Origin: Burkholderia pyrrocinia
Lineage (GTDB): Bacteria; Pseudomonadota; Gammaproteobacteria; Burkholderiales; Burkholderiaceae
Assembly (NCBI RefSeq): GCF_003330765.1
Contig: NZ_CP024902.1
Span: 2,480,001-2,544,000 of the forward strand
DNA: 64,000 bases
Direction of reading: 5' to 3'
Under the pieces are notes generated by a model, which saw only the letters and a list, made by a program, of their open reading frames with translations, was not told the DNA's origin and made no database searches. Both the position numbers and the translations under genes were made by a program. The number at the start of each line of letters is the position of its first letter. Within the stretch, counting starts at the first letter, position 1. This document shows, one piece after another, positions 54,328 to 63,334 of this stretch.

Positions 54328-55302
54328 TCAGGTCGCCGAAACATCGGCCGCCGCTTCCTTCTTTGCGCGCTCCGGACAACCCGGCTCCTTGTAGGCGCCG
54401 TGATCGAGCTTCTCGACCAGATAGTCGACGAACGCCCGCACCGCGGGCGGCATCCCCTGCCGCGACACGAACACCGCATACAGCTGCGGCACCGGCAGCG
54501 TCCAGCCCGGCATCACGGGCGACAGTTGCCCTGCACGCAGCGCATTGCCGTACATCATCTCCGGCAGCGCCGCAATGCCGAGGCCGTCGAGCACGGCCTC
54601 GCGGATCGTCATCAGGTCGGCCGTCACGAGTCGCGGGTCATGCTCGTGCACATGACGCGTCCCGTCCGGCGCAATCAGGTTGAACACGTGCCGCCCGTCG
54701 ACGCTCGGCGTATCGAGCGTCTCGAAGCCGGTCAGGTCGTCCGGCACCAGCGGCGGCGCATTCTGGCTCAGCAGGCTCGGCGCGCCGACCAGCATCTGCT
54801 CGGTGCGCCACAGCGGCCGCACGACGATGTTGGCGTTCTGCGGCGGTTCCGAGCGCACGCGCAACGCGACGTCGATCGAATCCTCGAACAGGTCGATCAC
54901 GCGATTCGTCACGCGGACGTGCACCTTCACCTCGGGATAACGGCGCAGGAATTCGGGCAGGATGCGCGACAGCATCGTCTGCGACAGCGTGACGGGCACG
55001 CTGACACGCACCGAGCCGCGCGGCGACGCACGCAACTGCTGCACCGCGTTCATCGCGGCCTGCGCTTCGGCAAGCATCGCCTGGCAATGCTGGTAGAACA
55101 GCTCCCCCGCCTCGGTCAGCGCGAGCTTGCGCGTCGAGCGCTGCAGCAGACGCACGCCGAGCGCCGCCTCGAGTTCGGTCAGGCGCCGTGACAGGCGCGA
55201 TTTCGAGATACCCAGCACGCGCTCCGCGGCCGAGAAACCGCCATGTTCGACGACCTGCGAAAAGTACATGAGGTCGTTCAGGTTATGTGCATCGAGATTC
55301 AT
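54328..55302 (-). CDS. LysR-family transcriptional regulator
   Basis: 324-residue LysR regulator. The winged helix-turn-helix is NLNDLMYFSQVVEHGGFSAAERVLGISKSRLSRRLTELE; the effector domain follows (SVRVSVPVTLSQTMLSRILPEFLRRYPEVKV). The type resembles Pseudomonas/Burkholderia regulators of pirin-type genes (DhcR/AaeR group). It is divergent from the pirin gene, which it probably controls through the dyad at 55371-55401. Effector unknown. Confidence 0.88.
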   Translation of the reverse strand: MNLDAHNLNDLMYFSQVVEHGGFSAAERVLGISKSRLSRRLTELEAALGVRLLQRSTRKLALTEAGELFYQHCQAMLAEAQAAMNAVQQLRASPRGSVRVSVPVTLSQTMLSRILPEFLRRYPEVKVHVRVTNRVIDLFEDSIDVALRVRSEPPQNANIVVRPLWRTEQMLVGAPSLLSQNAPPLVPDDLTGFETLDTPSVDGRHVFNLIAPDGTRHVHEHDPRLVTADLMTIREAVLDGLGIAALPEMMYGNALRAGQLSPVMPGWTLPVPQLYAVFVSRQGMPPAVRAFVDYLVEKLDHGAYKEPGCPERAKKEAAADVSAT

Positions 55303-55367
55303 GTCATCGTTCCAATTTCAGAACAATCCATTGCGAGCGGTCGCAAATCGAACGGTAAAACGCCCAA

Positions 55368-55401
55368 TATAATAGCGCTATGTTTCAAAAATAACGCTAT
55401 T
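55368..55401 (+). promoter_or_regulatory. Pirin promoter with dyad overlapping the start region
   Basis: A consensus -10 TATAAT (55368-55373) faces the pirin gene. The inverted repeat AATAGCG (55371-55377) / CGCTATT (55395-55401) overlaps it and the predicted start. The dyad is a likely LysR binding site. Confidence 0.55.
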
Positions 55402-55424
55402 CCGATGATTTCGAGGGCCTCCCC

Positions 55425-56297
55425 ATGACGACCGCTCGCTCGCTTGACCGTACGTACCCCGCGCTTCGCACCACCGAAGGCGGCGGCTTCGTGGTTCACC
55501 GTCCGTTCCCGACCCGGCTGCTGATGGATTTCGATCCGTTCCTGCTGCTCGACGAAATGGGCCCCGTCGACTACGCCCCCGGCGAAGCCAAGGGCGCGCC
55601 CGACCATCCGCATCGCGGCTTCGAGACCGTGACCTACGCGCTCGACGGGCGCTTCCGCCATCGCGACTCGTCCGGCCATGCCGGCACGCTCGGCCCCGGC
55701 GACGTGCAGTGGATGACGGCCGGCGCCGGCGTCGTGCACAGCGAGATGCCTGATCCGGCGTTCGCGCAGGCAGGCGGCCGCTCCCACGGCTTCCAGCTGT
55801 GGGTCAACCTGCCGCGTCGCGACAAGCTGATCGCGCCGCGCTACCAGGAGATCCCGGCCGACCGCATCCCGACCGCGACGTCGCCGGATGGTCGCGCGCG
55901 CGTGCGCGTCATCGCCGGCGAAGCGTTCGGCGTCCGGGCCGCGATCGAGACGCGCACGCCGATCCTCTACCAGCATTTCACGCTGGAACCCGGCGCGACG
56001 GTCACGCAGCCCGTGCCGGCCGGTTATCGCGTGTTTGCCTATCCGATCGACGGAACGGGCCTCTACGGGCCCGACAGGCAGGCTGTCGACGCACGGCACA
56101 TGATCGTCTACGGCGACGACGGCGACACGGTCACGTTCGCCGCCGGCGACACGCCGCTCGACCTGCTGCTGATCGGCGGCGTGCCGCTCAACGAGCCGAT
56201 CGTCCGCTACGGCCCGTTCGTGATGAATACCGAGGAAGAGATCCGGCAGGCCGTCGTCGACTACCAGACCGGCCGCATGGGCCGCATCGAAGCGTGA
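55425..56297 (+). CDS. Pirin family protein
   Basis: 290-residue double cupin. The N-terminal domain has the metal site HPHRGFET (about 63-70) and GDVQWMTAGAGVVHSEM (about 90-106), giving His residues for a metal ion. Bacterial pirins include quercetin dioxygenases and regulators of central metabolism; the substrate here is unknown. Divergent from a LysR gene. Confidence 0.88.
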   Translation: MTTARSLDRTYPALRTTEGGGFVVHRPFPTRLLMDFDPFLLLDEMGPVDYAPGEAKGAPDHPHRGFETVTYALDGRFRHRDSSGHAGTLGPGDVQWMTAGAGVVHSEMPDPAFAQAGGRSHGFQLWVNLPRRDKLIAPRYQEIPADRIPTATSPDGRARVRVIAGEAFGVRAAIETRTPILYQHFTLEPGATVTQPVPAGYRVFAYPIDGTGLYGPDRQAVDARHMIVYGDDGDTVTFAAGDTPLDLLLIGGVPLNEPIVRYGPFVMNTEEEIRQAVVDYQTGRMGRIEA

Positions 56298-56397
56298 CGC
56301 CCGATCGGGGGCCGCAGGTGCCGCGAAACAGATGGTTTTGCGTCACAATGACTTCTTGAACCATGTGGCCGCCCGCCATCAGAAGGAACCCGTTCCC

Positions 56398-56880
56398 TTG
56401 AACTTCGAACATCTGATCCAGATCAACTCCGACGATCCGGCCGTGCCGACCCTCACCCGCGACCAGCTCTGGGAAGGTCTCGTGCTGCGCGCCGAGCAGC
56501 CGCAACTGTTCGTGCTCGGCCTCGACAGCTGCGTCGTCCACGAACGGACGGACACGACGCTCGAACGTGAACTGCACTACGGACATGCGACCGTGCGCGA
56601 TCACGTCACGTTCACGCCGAACCAGCAGGTCCGCTACGACATCCGCGCGGCCGATGGCGAGATCGGCGGCTCGCTGACGATGACGATCGAGGAGCGCGAC
56701 GACCACGCGCTGTTCCTGCGCTTCGAGTACCGCACGACCCTGCCCGTCACGGACGACAGCGAAGACGCGCGGCAGACGCACGGGATCGTCAAGGAAGCGT
56801 ACCGCACGTCGGATATCGACACGGTCCGCCTGATCCGCGAATATGTCCAGGGCCGCAAGGATCCCGATCCGCTGCACTGA
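56398..56880 (+). CDS. DUF1857/SRPBCC protein
   Basis: 160-residue protein of the SRPBCC fold, DUF1857 type (MNFEHLIQINSDDPAVPTLTRDQLWEGLVLRAEQPQ). I use TTG 56398 as start because AAGGAA precedes at good spacing and related proteins begin NFEHLI; the ATG at 56332 would add an unrelated 22 residues. Ligand unknown. It lies 100 bases after pirin, on the same strand. Confidence 0.75.
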   Translation: MNFEHLIQINSDDPAVPTLTRDQLWEGLVLRAEQPQLFVLGLDSCVVHERTDTTLERELHYGHATVRDHVTFTPNQQVRYDIRAADGEIGGSLTMTIEERDDHALFLRFEYRTTLPVTDDSEDARQTHGIVKEAYRTSDIDTVRLIREYVQGRKDPDPLH

Positions 56881-56956
56881 ACCCGGCGGCGGCCTGCGGG
56901 CCGCCCCTTTGACGCAACCTATCAGGTCTTGCGTTTCGATCGATAAAGAGTTTTGT

Positions 56957-56977
56957 AAATGGGAATAATTATCATTT
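56957..56977 (+). promoter_or_regulatory. Fur box upstream of hemP
   Basis: AATGGGAATAATTATCATT (56958-56976) matches the Fur consensus 19-mer well. It is 42 bases before the hemP ATG, overlapping the promoter region, and predicts induction of hemP in iron shortage. Confidence 0.82.
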
Positions 56978-57017
56978 AGAATTCATTCCATCGCATCGAC
57001 AGTCACCGATCAAACGA

Positions 57018-57263
57018 ATGACCGACACCATCCGCCCGACCACGCTGACCTTGCGCCACACGACCGGCACGGCAAGCAGCAGCCGTCAGAAGACGGCAGC
57101 GGTCACCACGCCGGCGAAGCCCGCCGGCAACCGCGATGCAGGCACGCGGGTCCTCAGCAGCGATGCGCTGCTGCAAGGCCACAGCCACATCAGCATCGCG
57201 CATAACGGAGAGACCTATCAGTTGCGCGCCACACGGCTCGGCAAACTGATCCTGACGAAGTAA
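57018..57263 (+). CDS. hemP: Hemin uptake protein HemP
   Basis: 81-residue small cytoplasmic protein. The C-terminal HemP domain is ISIAHNGETYQLRATRLGKLILTK. In Burkholderia, HemP (also HmuP) is needed for heme uptake gene expression. The N-terminal 40 residues are low-complexity and polar. No heme receptor follows; the next genes on the other strand are the FtrABCD iron system. The structured 3' region up to 57452 may encode an sRNA. Confidence 0.9.
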   Translation: MTDTIRPTTLTLRHTTGTASSSRQKTAAVTTPAKPAGNRDAGTRVLSSDALLQGHSHISIAHNGETYQLRATRLGKLILTK

Positions 57264-57452
57264 CGACAGAGTATTGTGGGGACCACCTCCCTGAGAGGTG
57301 TTGGGCATTAGCCAGCGGAACGGCTTGCACGCGAGATCTAGACCCCTTCGTGCAAACACACTCAAGCAGCCGTTGCAGCAAGCCAAGCCACTTTTTTGGT
57401 TCTCGCACAAGGAAAAAAAAAAGCGACACGTCCTTCGACGTGTCGCTTTTTT
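57264..57452 (+). ncRNA. Candidate Fur-controlled small RNA in the hemP 3' region
   Basis: After the hemP stop, the DNA folds into successive stems: CACCTC/GAGGTG (57284-57300, loop CCTGA); AACGGCT (57319-57325) with AGCCGTT; and TTGCACG (57325-57331) with CGTGCAA (57349-57355). The C-rich CCTCCC near the first hairpin could pair with ribosome-binding sites. It ends in a strong terminator. An iron-regulated sRNA, BrrF, has been reported in B. cenocepacia and, as I recall, lies by hemP; I cannot confirm identity. Alternatively it is only a 3' UTR. Confidence 0.5.
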
Positions 57453-57454
57453 GT
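57413..57454. terminator. Strong bidirectional terminator between hemP and ftrD
   Basis: AAGCGACACGTC (57421-57432) pairs with GACGTGTCGCTT (57437-57448) around loop CTTC. It is flanked by ten A on the left and six T on the right. It would end the hemP transcript and, read on the minus strand, the ftr operon. Confidence 0.92.
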
Positions 57455-57532
57455 TTGGGTGGCCAATGCGTGAAACACGCCACCCGCGTTACTGCGTCAA
57501 TGCATGACAGCCGAAGCGGCACACGAGCCGCT

Positions 57533-58930
57533 TCAGAAACCCCAGAACATCAACCACCATGCGCTGTCGACGACGGCAAGCCCGACGGCGAACCACGCGA
57601 ATGCCGCGAGCCGGCGCGGCCACGCCGCATAGCGCCCTGTCACTTTCCACGCGAGCCACGCACTCCATGCGTTGGCGCCGACCAGGATCGCGATGCGCAC
57701 ATCGGTCGCCCAGCCGAGCGGCACATGCTCGGCGCGCAGCAACGACAGCGTCGTTGCCGACAGCCCGAGGAACACGCCTGCGCCCGCTATCGGGATCAGC
57801 GCCTGTGCGAGGTGATGCAGCCGCACGCGATCGAAACGGCCGAGCATCAGCGTGGCAGCGGCCAGCAGCACCAGCAGCGCCGTGCCGTACACGAGCCCGG
57901 TGCCGACGATGTAGCTGACGATCAGCCCGCCGTCGAGCCAGGAGAATACGTCGTTGCGATCCGGATAGTGCGTGAGCAGGATCCACGGCGCATTGGTTTC
58001 GAGCGGCCACGTGATGTCACGGTCGATCAGCCAGCCCGCGAGCCATTGCTTGATCTGCACGAACCACGGGCTGACGGTCCAGTGGAACGCGCCGATCGCG
58101 ACGCCGAGCAGGCCGTACAGGATCAGCGCGGTGTCCCACGGGTTCGCCTGCTGCGCGCCGAGGTTCACGACTTCGTCGGACGGCGAGCGCAACGACAGCG
58201 AGATCGCGTCGCGGTGCCCGCTGCAGCGGCCGCACATATGGCACGCCGCTCCACCCTTCATGCTGCGCAACGGCACGAGCGGCGCACAGTTGATCGGAAT
58301 CACGCGATGGCCGTGCTCGCCATTCTTGTACGAACGGCGCCACGCATCCTCGTCGACCTTGTAGCGCATCGGCGCGAGCCGCGCGAGCAGCCCGAACACG
58401 CCATTGACCGGGCACAGGTACTTGCACCACACGCGTTTCTCGCGGCCGTACAGCACACCGATCACGATCGCGCCGACGGTCGAGCCGCCCAGCACGAACA
58501 GCACCGCGAGCGGGTACTGGTACACGCTCACCATCTGCCCGTAGATCGTCGTGATCCCGAACGCGACGAACGGCCAGCCGCCCCACCGTATCCAGCGCGG
58601 AATCGGGCCGCCGCGGCCGAACTTGCTCGCGTATTCGGTGAGCGCGCCCTCCGGGCACAGCACGCCGCACCAGACGCGACCGAGCATCACCATCGACAGC
58701 AGCACGAACGGCCACCAGATGCCCCAGAACGCGAATTGCGCGATGAGCGTGAGGTTGCTCCACAGATGCGCGGAATCGTCCGGCAGCGGCAATACCGCCG
58801 GCACGATGATCAGAAACGCGTAGACGGCGACGACGACCCACTGGATGCCGCGGATCAGCCCGCCGTGGCGCTGCATCCACTGGCCGGCCTGCGCGAGCCA
58901 GCCCGGCTTGGTTGCGGCGACAACGCTCAT
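57533..58930 (-). CDS. ftrD: FtrD-type polyferredoxin (4Fe-4S membrane protein)
   Basis: 465-residue inner-membrane protein of the NapH/CcoG-like ferredoxin group, with about 8 helices and clusters of cysteines for 4Fe-4S centres (CGVLCPEGALTEY, KYLCPVNGVFG, CHMCGRCSGHRDA). In FtrABCD it is thought to pass electrons across the membrane for iron uptake. Last gene of the operon; overlaps ftrC by 4 bases (58927-58930). Confidence 0.88.
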   Translation of the reverse strand: MSVVAATKPGWLAQAGQWMQRHGGLIRGIQWVVVAVYAFLIIVPAVLPLPDDSAHLWSNLTLIAQFAFWGIWWPFVLLSMVMLGRVWCGVLCPEGALTEYASKFGRGGPIPRWIRWGGWPFVAFGITTIYGQMVSVYQYPLAVLFVLGGSTVGAIVIGVLYGREKRVWCKYLCPVNGVFGLLARLAPMRYKVDEDAWRRSYKNGEHGHRVIPINCAPLVPLRSMKGGAACHMCGRCSGHRDAISLSLRSPSDEVVNLGAQQANPWDTALILYGLLGVAIGAFHWTVSPWFVQIKQWLAGWLIDRDITWPLETNAPWILLTHYPDRNDVFSWLDGGLIVSYIVGTGLVYGTALLVLLAAATLMLGRFDRVRLHHLAQALIPIAGAGVFLGLSATTLSLLRAEHVPLGWATDVRIAILVGANAWSAWLAWKVTGRYAAWPRRLAAFAWFAVGLAVVDSAWWLMFWGF

Positions 58931-59769
58931 GCCGCGCGGCCTGCGGCGACGGCCGGACGACGGCTCGCGCGCTTCATCAGCAGCCAGACGACTGCCCAGT
59001 ACACCGCATAGGCGACCAGGTTGGTCAGTGCCGGGTGCGCGCGATAACCGGTCAGCGTCGCGACGAGCGAGCCGAACGTGCCCGAATCATCGAGGACCGC
59101 GGACGTGTCCCACACCTGCGAAATGCCGAGCGGCAGGATTTCCTTGTCGATCAGCTTGTCGACGCCGGTCTGGAACAGACCCGCGCCGAGGAACAGCAGC
59201 ATCACTTCGGTGACGCGGAAGAAATGCCGCCACGAGAAGTGCTTGCCGCCGAGCTGCAGCAAATAGAACGTGAAAAACGCGAGGCCGAGGCCGATCAAGA
59301 CCGCGAGCATCTGGCTGCCGCCGACGTGGCCCGACTGGCCGAACCCGAGGCCGTACAGGAAGATCACCGTCTCGCTGCCTTCCCGCGCGATCGCGAGCGC
59401 GACCAGCACGGCGACGCCCCACCAGTTCGAATCGCGCGTGCTCTGCTGCAGCGATTGCTCCATGTCGCGCTTCAGCGTGCGGCCGTGCCGGCGCATCCAC
59501 AGCACCATCTGCACGATCAGCACACATGCGATCAGCACCATGGCAGTCTGGAAGTAGTCCTGCGCGTCACCGGACAGCACTTCGGTGAAACCGACCAGCG
59601 CGGCGCCGAGGCCGACAGCCATCAGCAAGCCGACACCGACGCCGGCCCAGAGAAAAGGCAGGCCGCGGCGCGCGTCGTCGTCGCCGTTTTTCAGCCATGC
59701 ATAGAGAATGCCGACGACGAGCAGCGCTTCGACGCTCTCCCGCCAGACGATGAACAAGATCTGACCCAT
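58927..59769 (-). CDS. ftrC: FTR1-family iron permease
   Basis: 280-residue, seven-helix iron permease. The FTR1 motifs RESVEALLVVGIL (about 9-21) and REGSETVIFLYGLG (about 129) supply glutamates for iron. It imports Fe3+ or Fe2+ through the inner membrane. Second-to-last gene of the ftr operon, overlapping ftrD as ATGA. Confidence 0.92.
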   Translation of the reverse strand: MGQILFIVWRESVEALLVVGILYAWLKNGDDDARRGLPFLWAGVGVGLLMAVGLGAALVGFTEVLSGDAQDYFQTAMVLIACVLIVQMVLWMRRHGRTLKRDMEQSLQQSTRDSNWWGVAVLVALAIAREGSETVIFLYGLGFGQSGHVGGSQMLAVLIGLGLAFFTFYLLQLGGKHFSWRHFFRVTEVMLLFLGAGLFQTGVDKLIDKEILPLGISQVWDTSAVLDDSGTFGSLVATLTGYRAHPALTNLVAYAVYWAVVWLLMKRASRRPAVAAGRAA

Positions 59770-59827
59770 CGATACCTCCCGACGCGCGGCGCAAGGGATA
59801 GGTGCACCTGCGCGCAGATAAAACGCG

Positions 59828-60160
59828 TTACTTCGCGACGATCACGCCCTGCGCCTGCTGGTGGAAATCGTCGAAAAACTTGTATTCGCCCGGCGACAGC
59901 GGGGCGACGACCACGAACGAATCGGCGCCCGGCGCAAGCACCTTCTCCTTGCGCAGTTGCACGCTCTCGAATTCGGCAGCGCCCTTGCCGGTGTTCTTGA
60001 TCTCGATCTTGAAACGCTGGCCGGCCGGCACTTCGATGCGGGCGGGATTCAGCTTGCCGTCCGCCATCTCGAGCTTGAACGTCGGCAGATCGGCAGCGTA
60101 CGCTGCACCGGCAAGCCACAACGCAGCGGCTGCGGCAACGATTTTCTGGGGAATTTTCAT
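59828..60160 (-). CDS. ftrB: Periplasmic cupredoxin-like protein FtrB
   Basis: 110 residues with a clear signal peptide (IVAAAAALWLAGAAYAA). The cupredoxin domain (ADLPTFKLEMADGKLNPARIEVPAGQRFKIEIKNTG, then FHQQAQGVIVAK) probably binds copper and oxidises Fe2+ for delivery to FtrC. Lies 58 bases upstream of ftrC and 55 after ftrA. Confidence 0.88.
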   Translation of the reverse strand: MKIPQKIVAAAAALWLAGAAYAADLPTFKLEMADGKLNPARIEVPAGQRFKIEIKNTGKGAAEFESVQLRKEKVLAPGADSFVVVAPLSPGEYKFFDDFHQQAQGVIVAK

Positions 60161-60215
60161 TCTGGATTCTCTACGCCGACGGCGCGCCGAAGCGCGCCGT
60201 TCGTGATGCCATCGA

Positions 60216-60773
60216 TCAGTAACCGCCCTTCTTGCCGATACCGGCGAACGGGAAGTCGTACTCGAGGGTAATGGGCTTGAACCACGCGCCCACGCCCGTT
60301 TCCTTGTCGATGTGACGGCCGAATGCCATGTGACCCGACTGCATCGGCGGCTTGACGACCATCGTCAGGTGGTATTTGCCCGGGCCGTTCAGCTTCACGT
60401 TGTCGCCGTAGTGCGGACCGTCGCTCGCGACCATGCCCATCAGGTCGCCTTCAGCCTTCCACTTCGTGTCGCCCTGCTTCGTCAGCTTGTACGTGACCTG
60501 CAGGTACGGCATCCAGTCGCCTTCCGCGAAACCCGTCGGGTTGTTCTTGACCGCATGGATGTCGGCCTCAAGGTGGACGTCGGAATCCGACGCCTTGCGC
60601 ATCATCCCTTCCGGATCCATCGTGATCGGCTGCAGGTACACCGCGCCGATTTCCATGCCGCCCTGGATCTGCTGCTTGCCGATCGGATATTCGGCAGCCG
60701 AGGCCGACATCGCGGCAAGCGCCGCCGCTACCGCAACCGTCGTGCGGATGAACGAAGAACCCAACATGGACAC
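60216..60773 (-). CDS. ftrA: Periplasmic iron-binding protein FtrA (P19/Tp34 family)
   Basis: 185 residues. Signal peptide (TTVAVAAALAAMSASAAEYPIG), then a P19/Tp34 domain (GGMEIGAVYLQPITMDP, VHLEADIHAVKNNP, SGHMAFGRHIDKETGVGAWFKP). P19 binds Fe2+ and copper in the periplasm and hands iron to the FTR system. First gene of the ftr operon; preceded by a Fur box at 60859-60877. Confidence 0.92.
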   Translation of the reverse strand: MSMLGSSFIRTTVAVAAALAAMSASAAEYPIGKQQIQGGMEIGAVYLQPITMDPEGMMRKASDSDVHLEADIHAVKNNPTGFAEGDWMPYLQVTYKLTKQGDTKWKAEGDLMGMVASDGPHYGDNVKLNGPGKYHLTMVVKPPMQSGHMAFGRHIDKETGVGAWFKPITLEYDFPFAGIGKKGGY

Positions 60774-60858
60774 TCCTTGTTATTTGTCTGACTATCTGAC
60801 GACGTGCGGGCCGCCGCCGGGGCGGCTCGCTGGAAACACTAACGCGACCAAGAACGTT

Positions 60859-60877
60859 AATGCGAACAATTCTCAGT
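60859..60877 (-). promoter_or_regulatory. Fur box upstream of ftrA
   Basis: Read on the minus strand, ACTGAGAATTGTTCGCATT is a good Fur box and shares TTCGCATT with the bfd box. It lies about 90 bases before the ftrA ATG. Predicts iron repression of the whole ftr operon. Confidence 0.82.
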
Positions 60878-60993
60878 AATTATGGAGTTTAGCACCGAAC
60901 CCGTTCCGGAACAAACGGGAAGCCGTGTAAACCCCTGATCCGACAAGGCTTACAGGCCCGTTACCGAAAGGTTTCTGTGACGCTTGGAAAGAC

Positions 60994-63084
60994 TTACCGG
61001 CCGCCGTTGACGTGATCGCCGACGTTCGCGCCGAACACGCGCTCGCGCAGCAGCGCAAGCTGGTCGCGCGTCGCGGCGGCCTTCTCGAACTCGAGGTTCT
61101 TCGCGTAATCGGACATCTGCTTCTCGAGACGCTTGATTTCCTTCGCGAGCTGCTTTTCCGACATGTCCTCGAATTTCGCGCGCTGTTGCGCCTCCTTCAA
61201 CTCCGCGCGCGCCTCGTCGGCGTTGTAGACGCCGTCGATGATGTCCTTGATGCGCTTCACGACGCCGCGCGGCGTAATGCCCATCTTCTCGTTGTGCGCG
61301 ATCTGCTTCGCGCGGCGCCGCTCGGTCTCGCCGATCGCGCGCTTCATCGACTCGGTCATGTTGTCGGCATAGAGAATCGCCTTGCCGTTCACGTTTCGCG
61401 CGGCACGGCCGATCGTCTGGATCAGCGAGCGTTCGGCGCGCAGGAAGCCTTCCTTGTCCGCATCGAGGATCGCGACGAGCGACACTTCGGGAATGTCGAG
61501 GCCCTCGCGCAGCAGGTTGATCCCGACCAGCACGTCGAACGTGCCGAGCCGCAGGTCGCGGATGATCTCGACGCGCTCGACCGTGTCGATGTCGCTGTGC
61601 AGGTAGCGCACCTTGACGCCGTGGTCGGCCAGGAACTCGGTGAGCTGCTCGGCCATGCGCTTCGTCAGCACGGTGATCAGCACGCGCTCGCCGGCCTTCA
61701 CGCGCGCGTTGATCTCGGTCAGCACGTCGTCGACCTGCGAGCTCGCCGGCCGCACTTCGATTTCCGGATCGACGAGCCCGGTCGGCCGCACGACCTGTTC
61801 GGCAATCTGCCCCGTCACGCGCTTCTCGTAGTCCGCCGGCGTGGCCGACACGAACACCACCTGGCGCATCTTGCGTTCGAACTCGGGGAACTTGAGCGGC
61901 CGGTTGTCGAGCGCCGACGGCAGCCGGAACCCGTAGTTGACGAGGTTCTCCTTGCGGGCGCGGTCGCCGTTGTACATGCCGTTCAGCTGGCCGATCAGCA
62001 CGTGCGATTCATCGAGCAGCATCAGCGCGTCGGGCGGCAGGTAATCAACGAGCGTCGGCGGCGGCTCGCCGGGCGCGGCGCCCGAGAAATGCCGCGAGTA
62101 GTTCTCGATGCCCTTGCAGAAGCCGAGCTCCTGCAGCATCTCGAGATCGAAACGGGTGCGCTGCTCGAGCCGCTGCGCCTCGACGAGCCGGTTGTCGCGG
62201 TGGAAGAACTCGAGCCGCTCGCGCAGCTCGTCCTTGATCGTTTCGACCGCGCGCATCACGGTGTCGCGCGGCGTCACGTAGTGCGACGACGGATACACGG
62301 TGAAACGCGGGATCTTCTGCCGCACGCGGCCCGTCAGCGGGTCGAACAGGTGCAGCGCCTCGACCTCGTCGTCGAACAACTCGACGCGCACGGCCATTTC
62401 CGCGTGTTCGGCCGGGAAGATGTCGATCGTGTCGCCGCGCACGCGGAACGTGCCGCGCTGGAAATCCTGGTCGTTGCGCGTGTATTGCATCGCGATCAGC
62501 CGCGCGATCACGTCGCGCTGGCCGAGCTTGTCGCCGGTGCGCAGCGTCAGGATCATCTGGTGGTATTCGGACGGGTTGCCGATACCGTAGATCGCCGACA
62601 CCGTCGCGACGATCACCACGTCGCGACGCTCCATCAGGCTTTTCGTCGCCGACAGCCGCATCTGCTCGATGTGCTCGTTGATCGACGAGTCCTTCTCGAT
62701 GAACAGGTCGCGCTGCGGCACGTATGCCTCAGGCTGGTAGTAGTCGTAGTACGAGACGAAGTACTCGACCGCGTTGCGCGGGAAGAACTCGCGGAACTCC
62801 GAGTAGAGCTGCGCGGCGAGCGTCTTGTTCGGCGCGAACACGATCGCCGGACGGCCGAGCCGCGCGATCGTGTTCGCCATCGTGAAGGTCTTGCCCGAAC
62901 CCGTCACGCCGAGCAGCGTCTGGAATGCAAGGCCGTCGCCGATGCCTTCGACGAGCGTCTCGATCGCGGTCGGCTGGTCGCCGGCGGGTGGATACGGCTG
63001 GTACAACTGGAACGGCGACCCTTCGAAGGTCACGAATTTCGATTCGTCGAGCGCGTCGCCGACTTCGGCATGGTGTGCGGACAT
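60994..63084 (-). CDS. uvrB: Excinuclease ABC subunit B
   Basis: Helicase subunit of nucleotide excision repair, 696 residues. Walker A GVTGSGKT (about 45), the beta-hairpin region [16 protein letters not shown]-like DESH, helicase motif VI region QTIGRAARN, and the C-terminal UvrC-binding coiled coil ([29 protein letters not shown]). I use the ATG at 63084 because Burkholderia homologues begin near it, though 63117 is also open. Divergent from a tyrB-like aminotransferase. Confidence 0.97.
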   Translation of the reverse strand: MSAHHAEVGDALDESKFVTFEGSPFQLYQPYPPAGDQPTAIETLVEGIGDGLAFQTLLGVTGSGKTFTMANTIARLGRPAIVFAPNKTLAAQLYSEFREFFPRNAVEYFVSYYDYYQPEAYVPQRDLFIEKDSSINEHIEQMRLSATKSLMERRDVVIVATVSAIYGIGNPSEYHQMILTLRTGDKLGQRDVIARLIAMQYTRNDQDFQRGTFRVRGDTIDIFPAEHAEMAVRVELFDDEVEALHLFDPLTGRVRQKIPRFTVYPSSHYVTPRDTVMRAVETIKDELRERLEFFHRDNRLVEAQRLEQRTRFDLEMLQELGFCKGIENYSRHFSGAAPGEPPPTLVDYLPPDALMLLDESHVLIGQLNGMYNGDRARKENLVNYGFRLPSALDNRPLKFPEFERKMRQVVFVSATPADYEKRVTGQIAEQVVRPTGLVDPEIEVRPASSQVDDVLTEINARVKAGERVLITVLTKRMAEQLTEFLADHGVKVRYLHSDIDTVERVEIIRDLRLGTFDVLVGINLLREGLDIPEVSLVAILDADKEGFLRAERSLIQTIGRAARNVNGKAILYADNMTESMKRAIGETERRRAKQIAHNEKMGITPRGVVKRIKDIIDGVYNADEARAELKEAQQRAKFEDMSEKQLAKEIKRLEKQMSDYAKNLEFEKAAATRDQLALLRERVFGANVGDHVNGGR

Positions 63085-63223
63085 GGAATGCGGCCGGTGC
63101 GAGGGCAAAGAAAGCATTCTAGCGCTTCGCGGCCGGGTGAACTGCTGTCGGCTCCTGACGCGCGACGACCGCCGGAAATCGCGATTCGCCGCCGAATCGC
63201 CGCCCCCGCCAGCGTGAATTCGC

Positions 63224-63229
63224 TACAAT
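63224..63229 (+). promoter_or_regulatory. -10 element upstream of the aminotransferase
   Basis: TACAAT, near-consensus -10, about 106 bases before the tyrB-like ATG. No good -35 at normal spacing. Confidence 0.4.
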
Positions 63230-63334
63230 GTCAGGCTGCTGCGCTTTCCGGCGTCGTGCCTGCCCGCACGCGGTTCGCCACGCCCGGCCCGCCCGTTGAA
63301 AGCCTGACCCTCTTTCCACTACTGCCGAATCATC

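Noticed and set aside
57350..59011. Plus-strand open frame of 553 codons opposite ftrD
   Set aside because: Begins inside the candidate RNA and terminator, then mirrors ftrD; Arg/His-rich with no domain.
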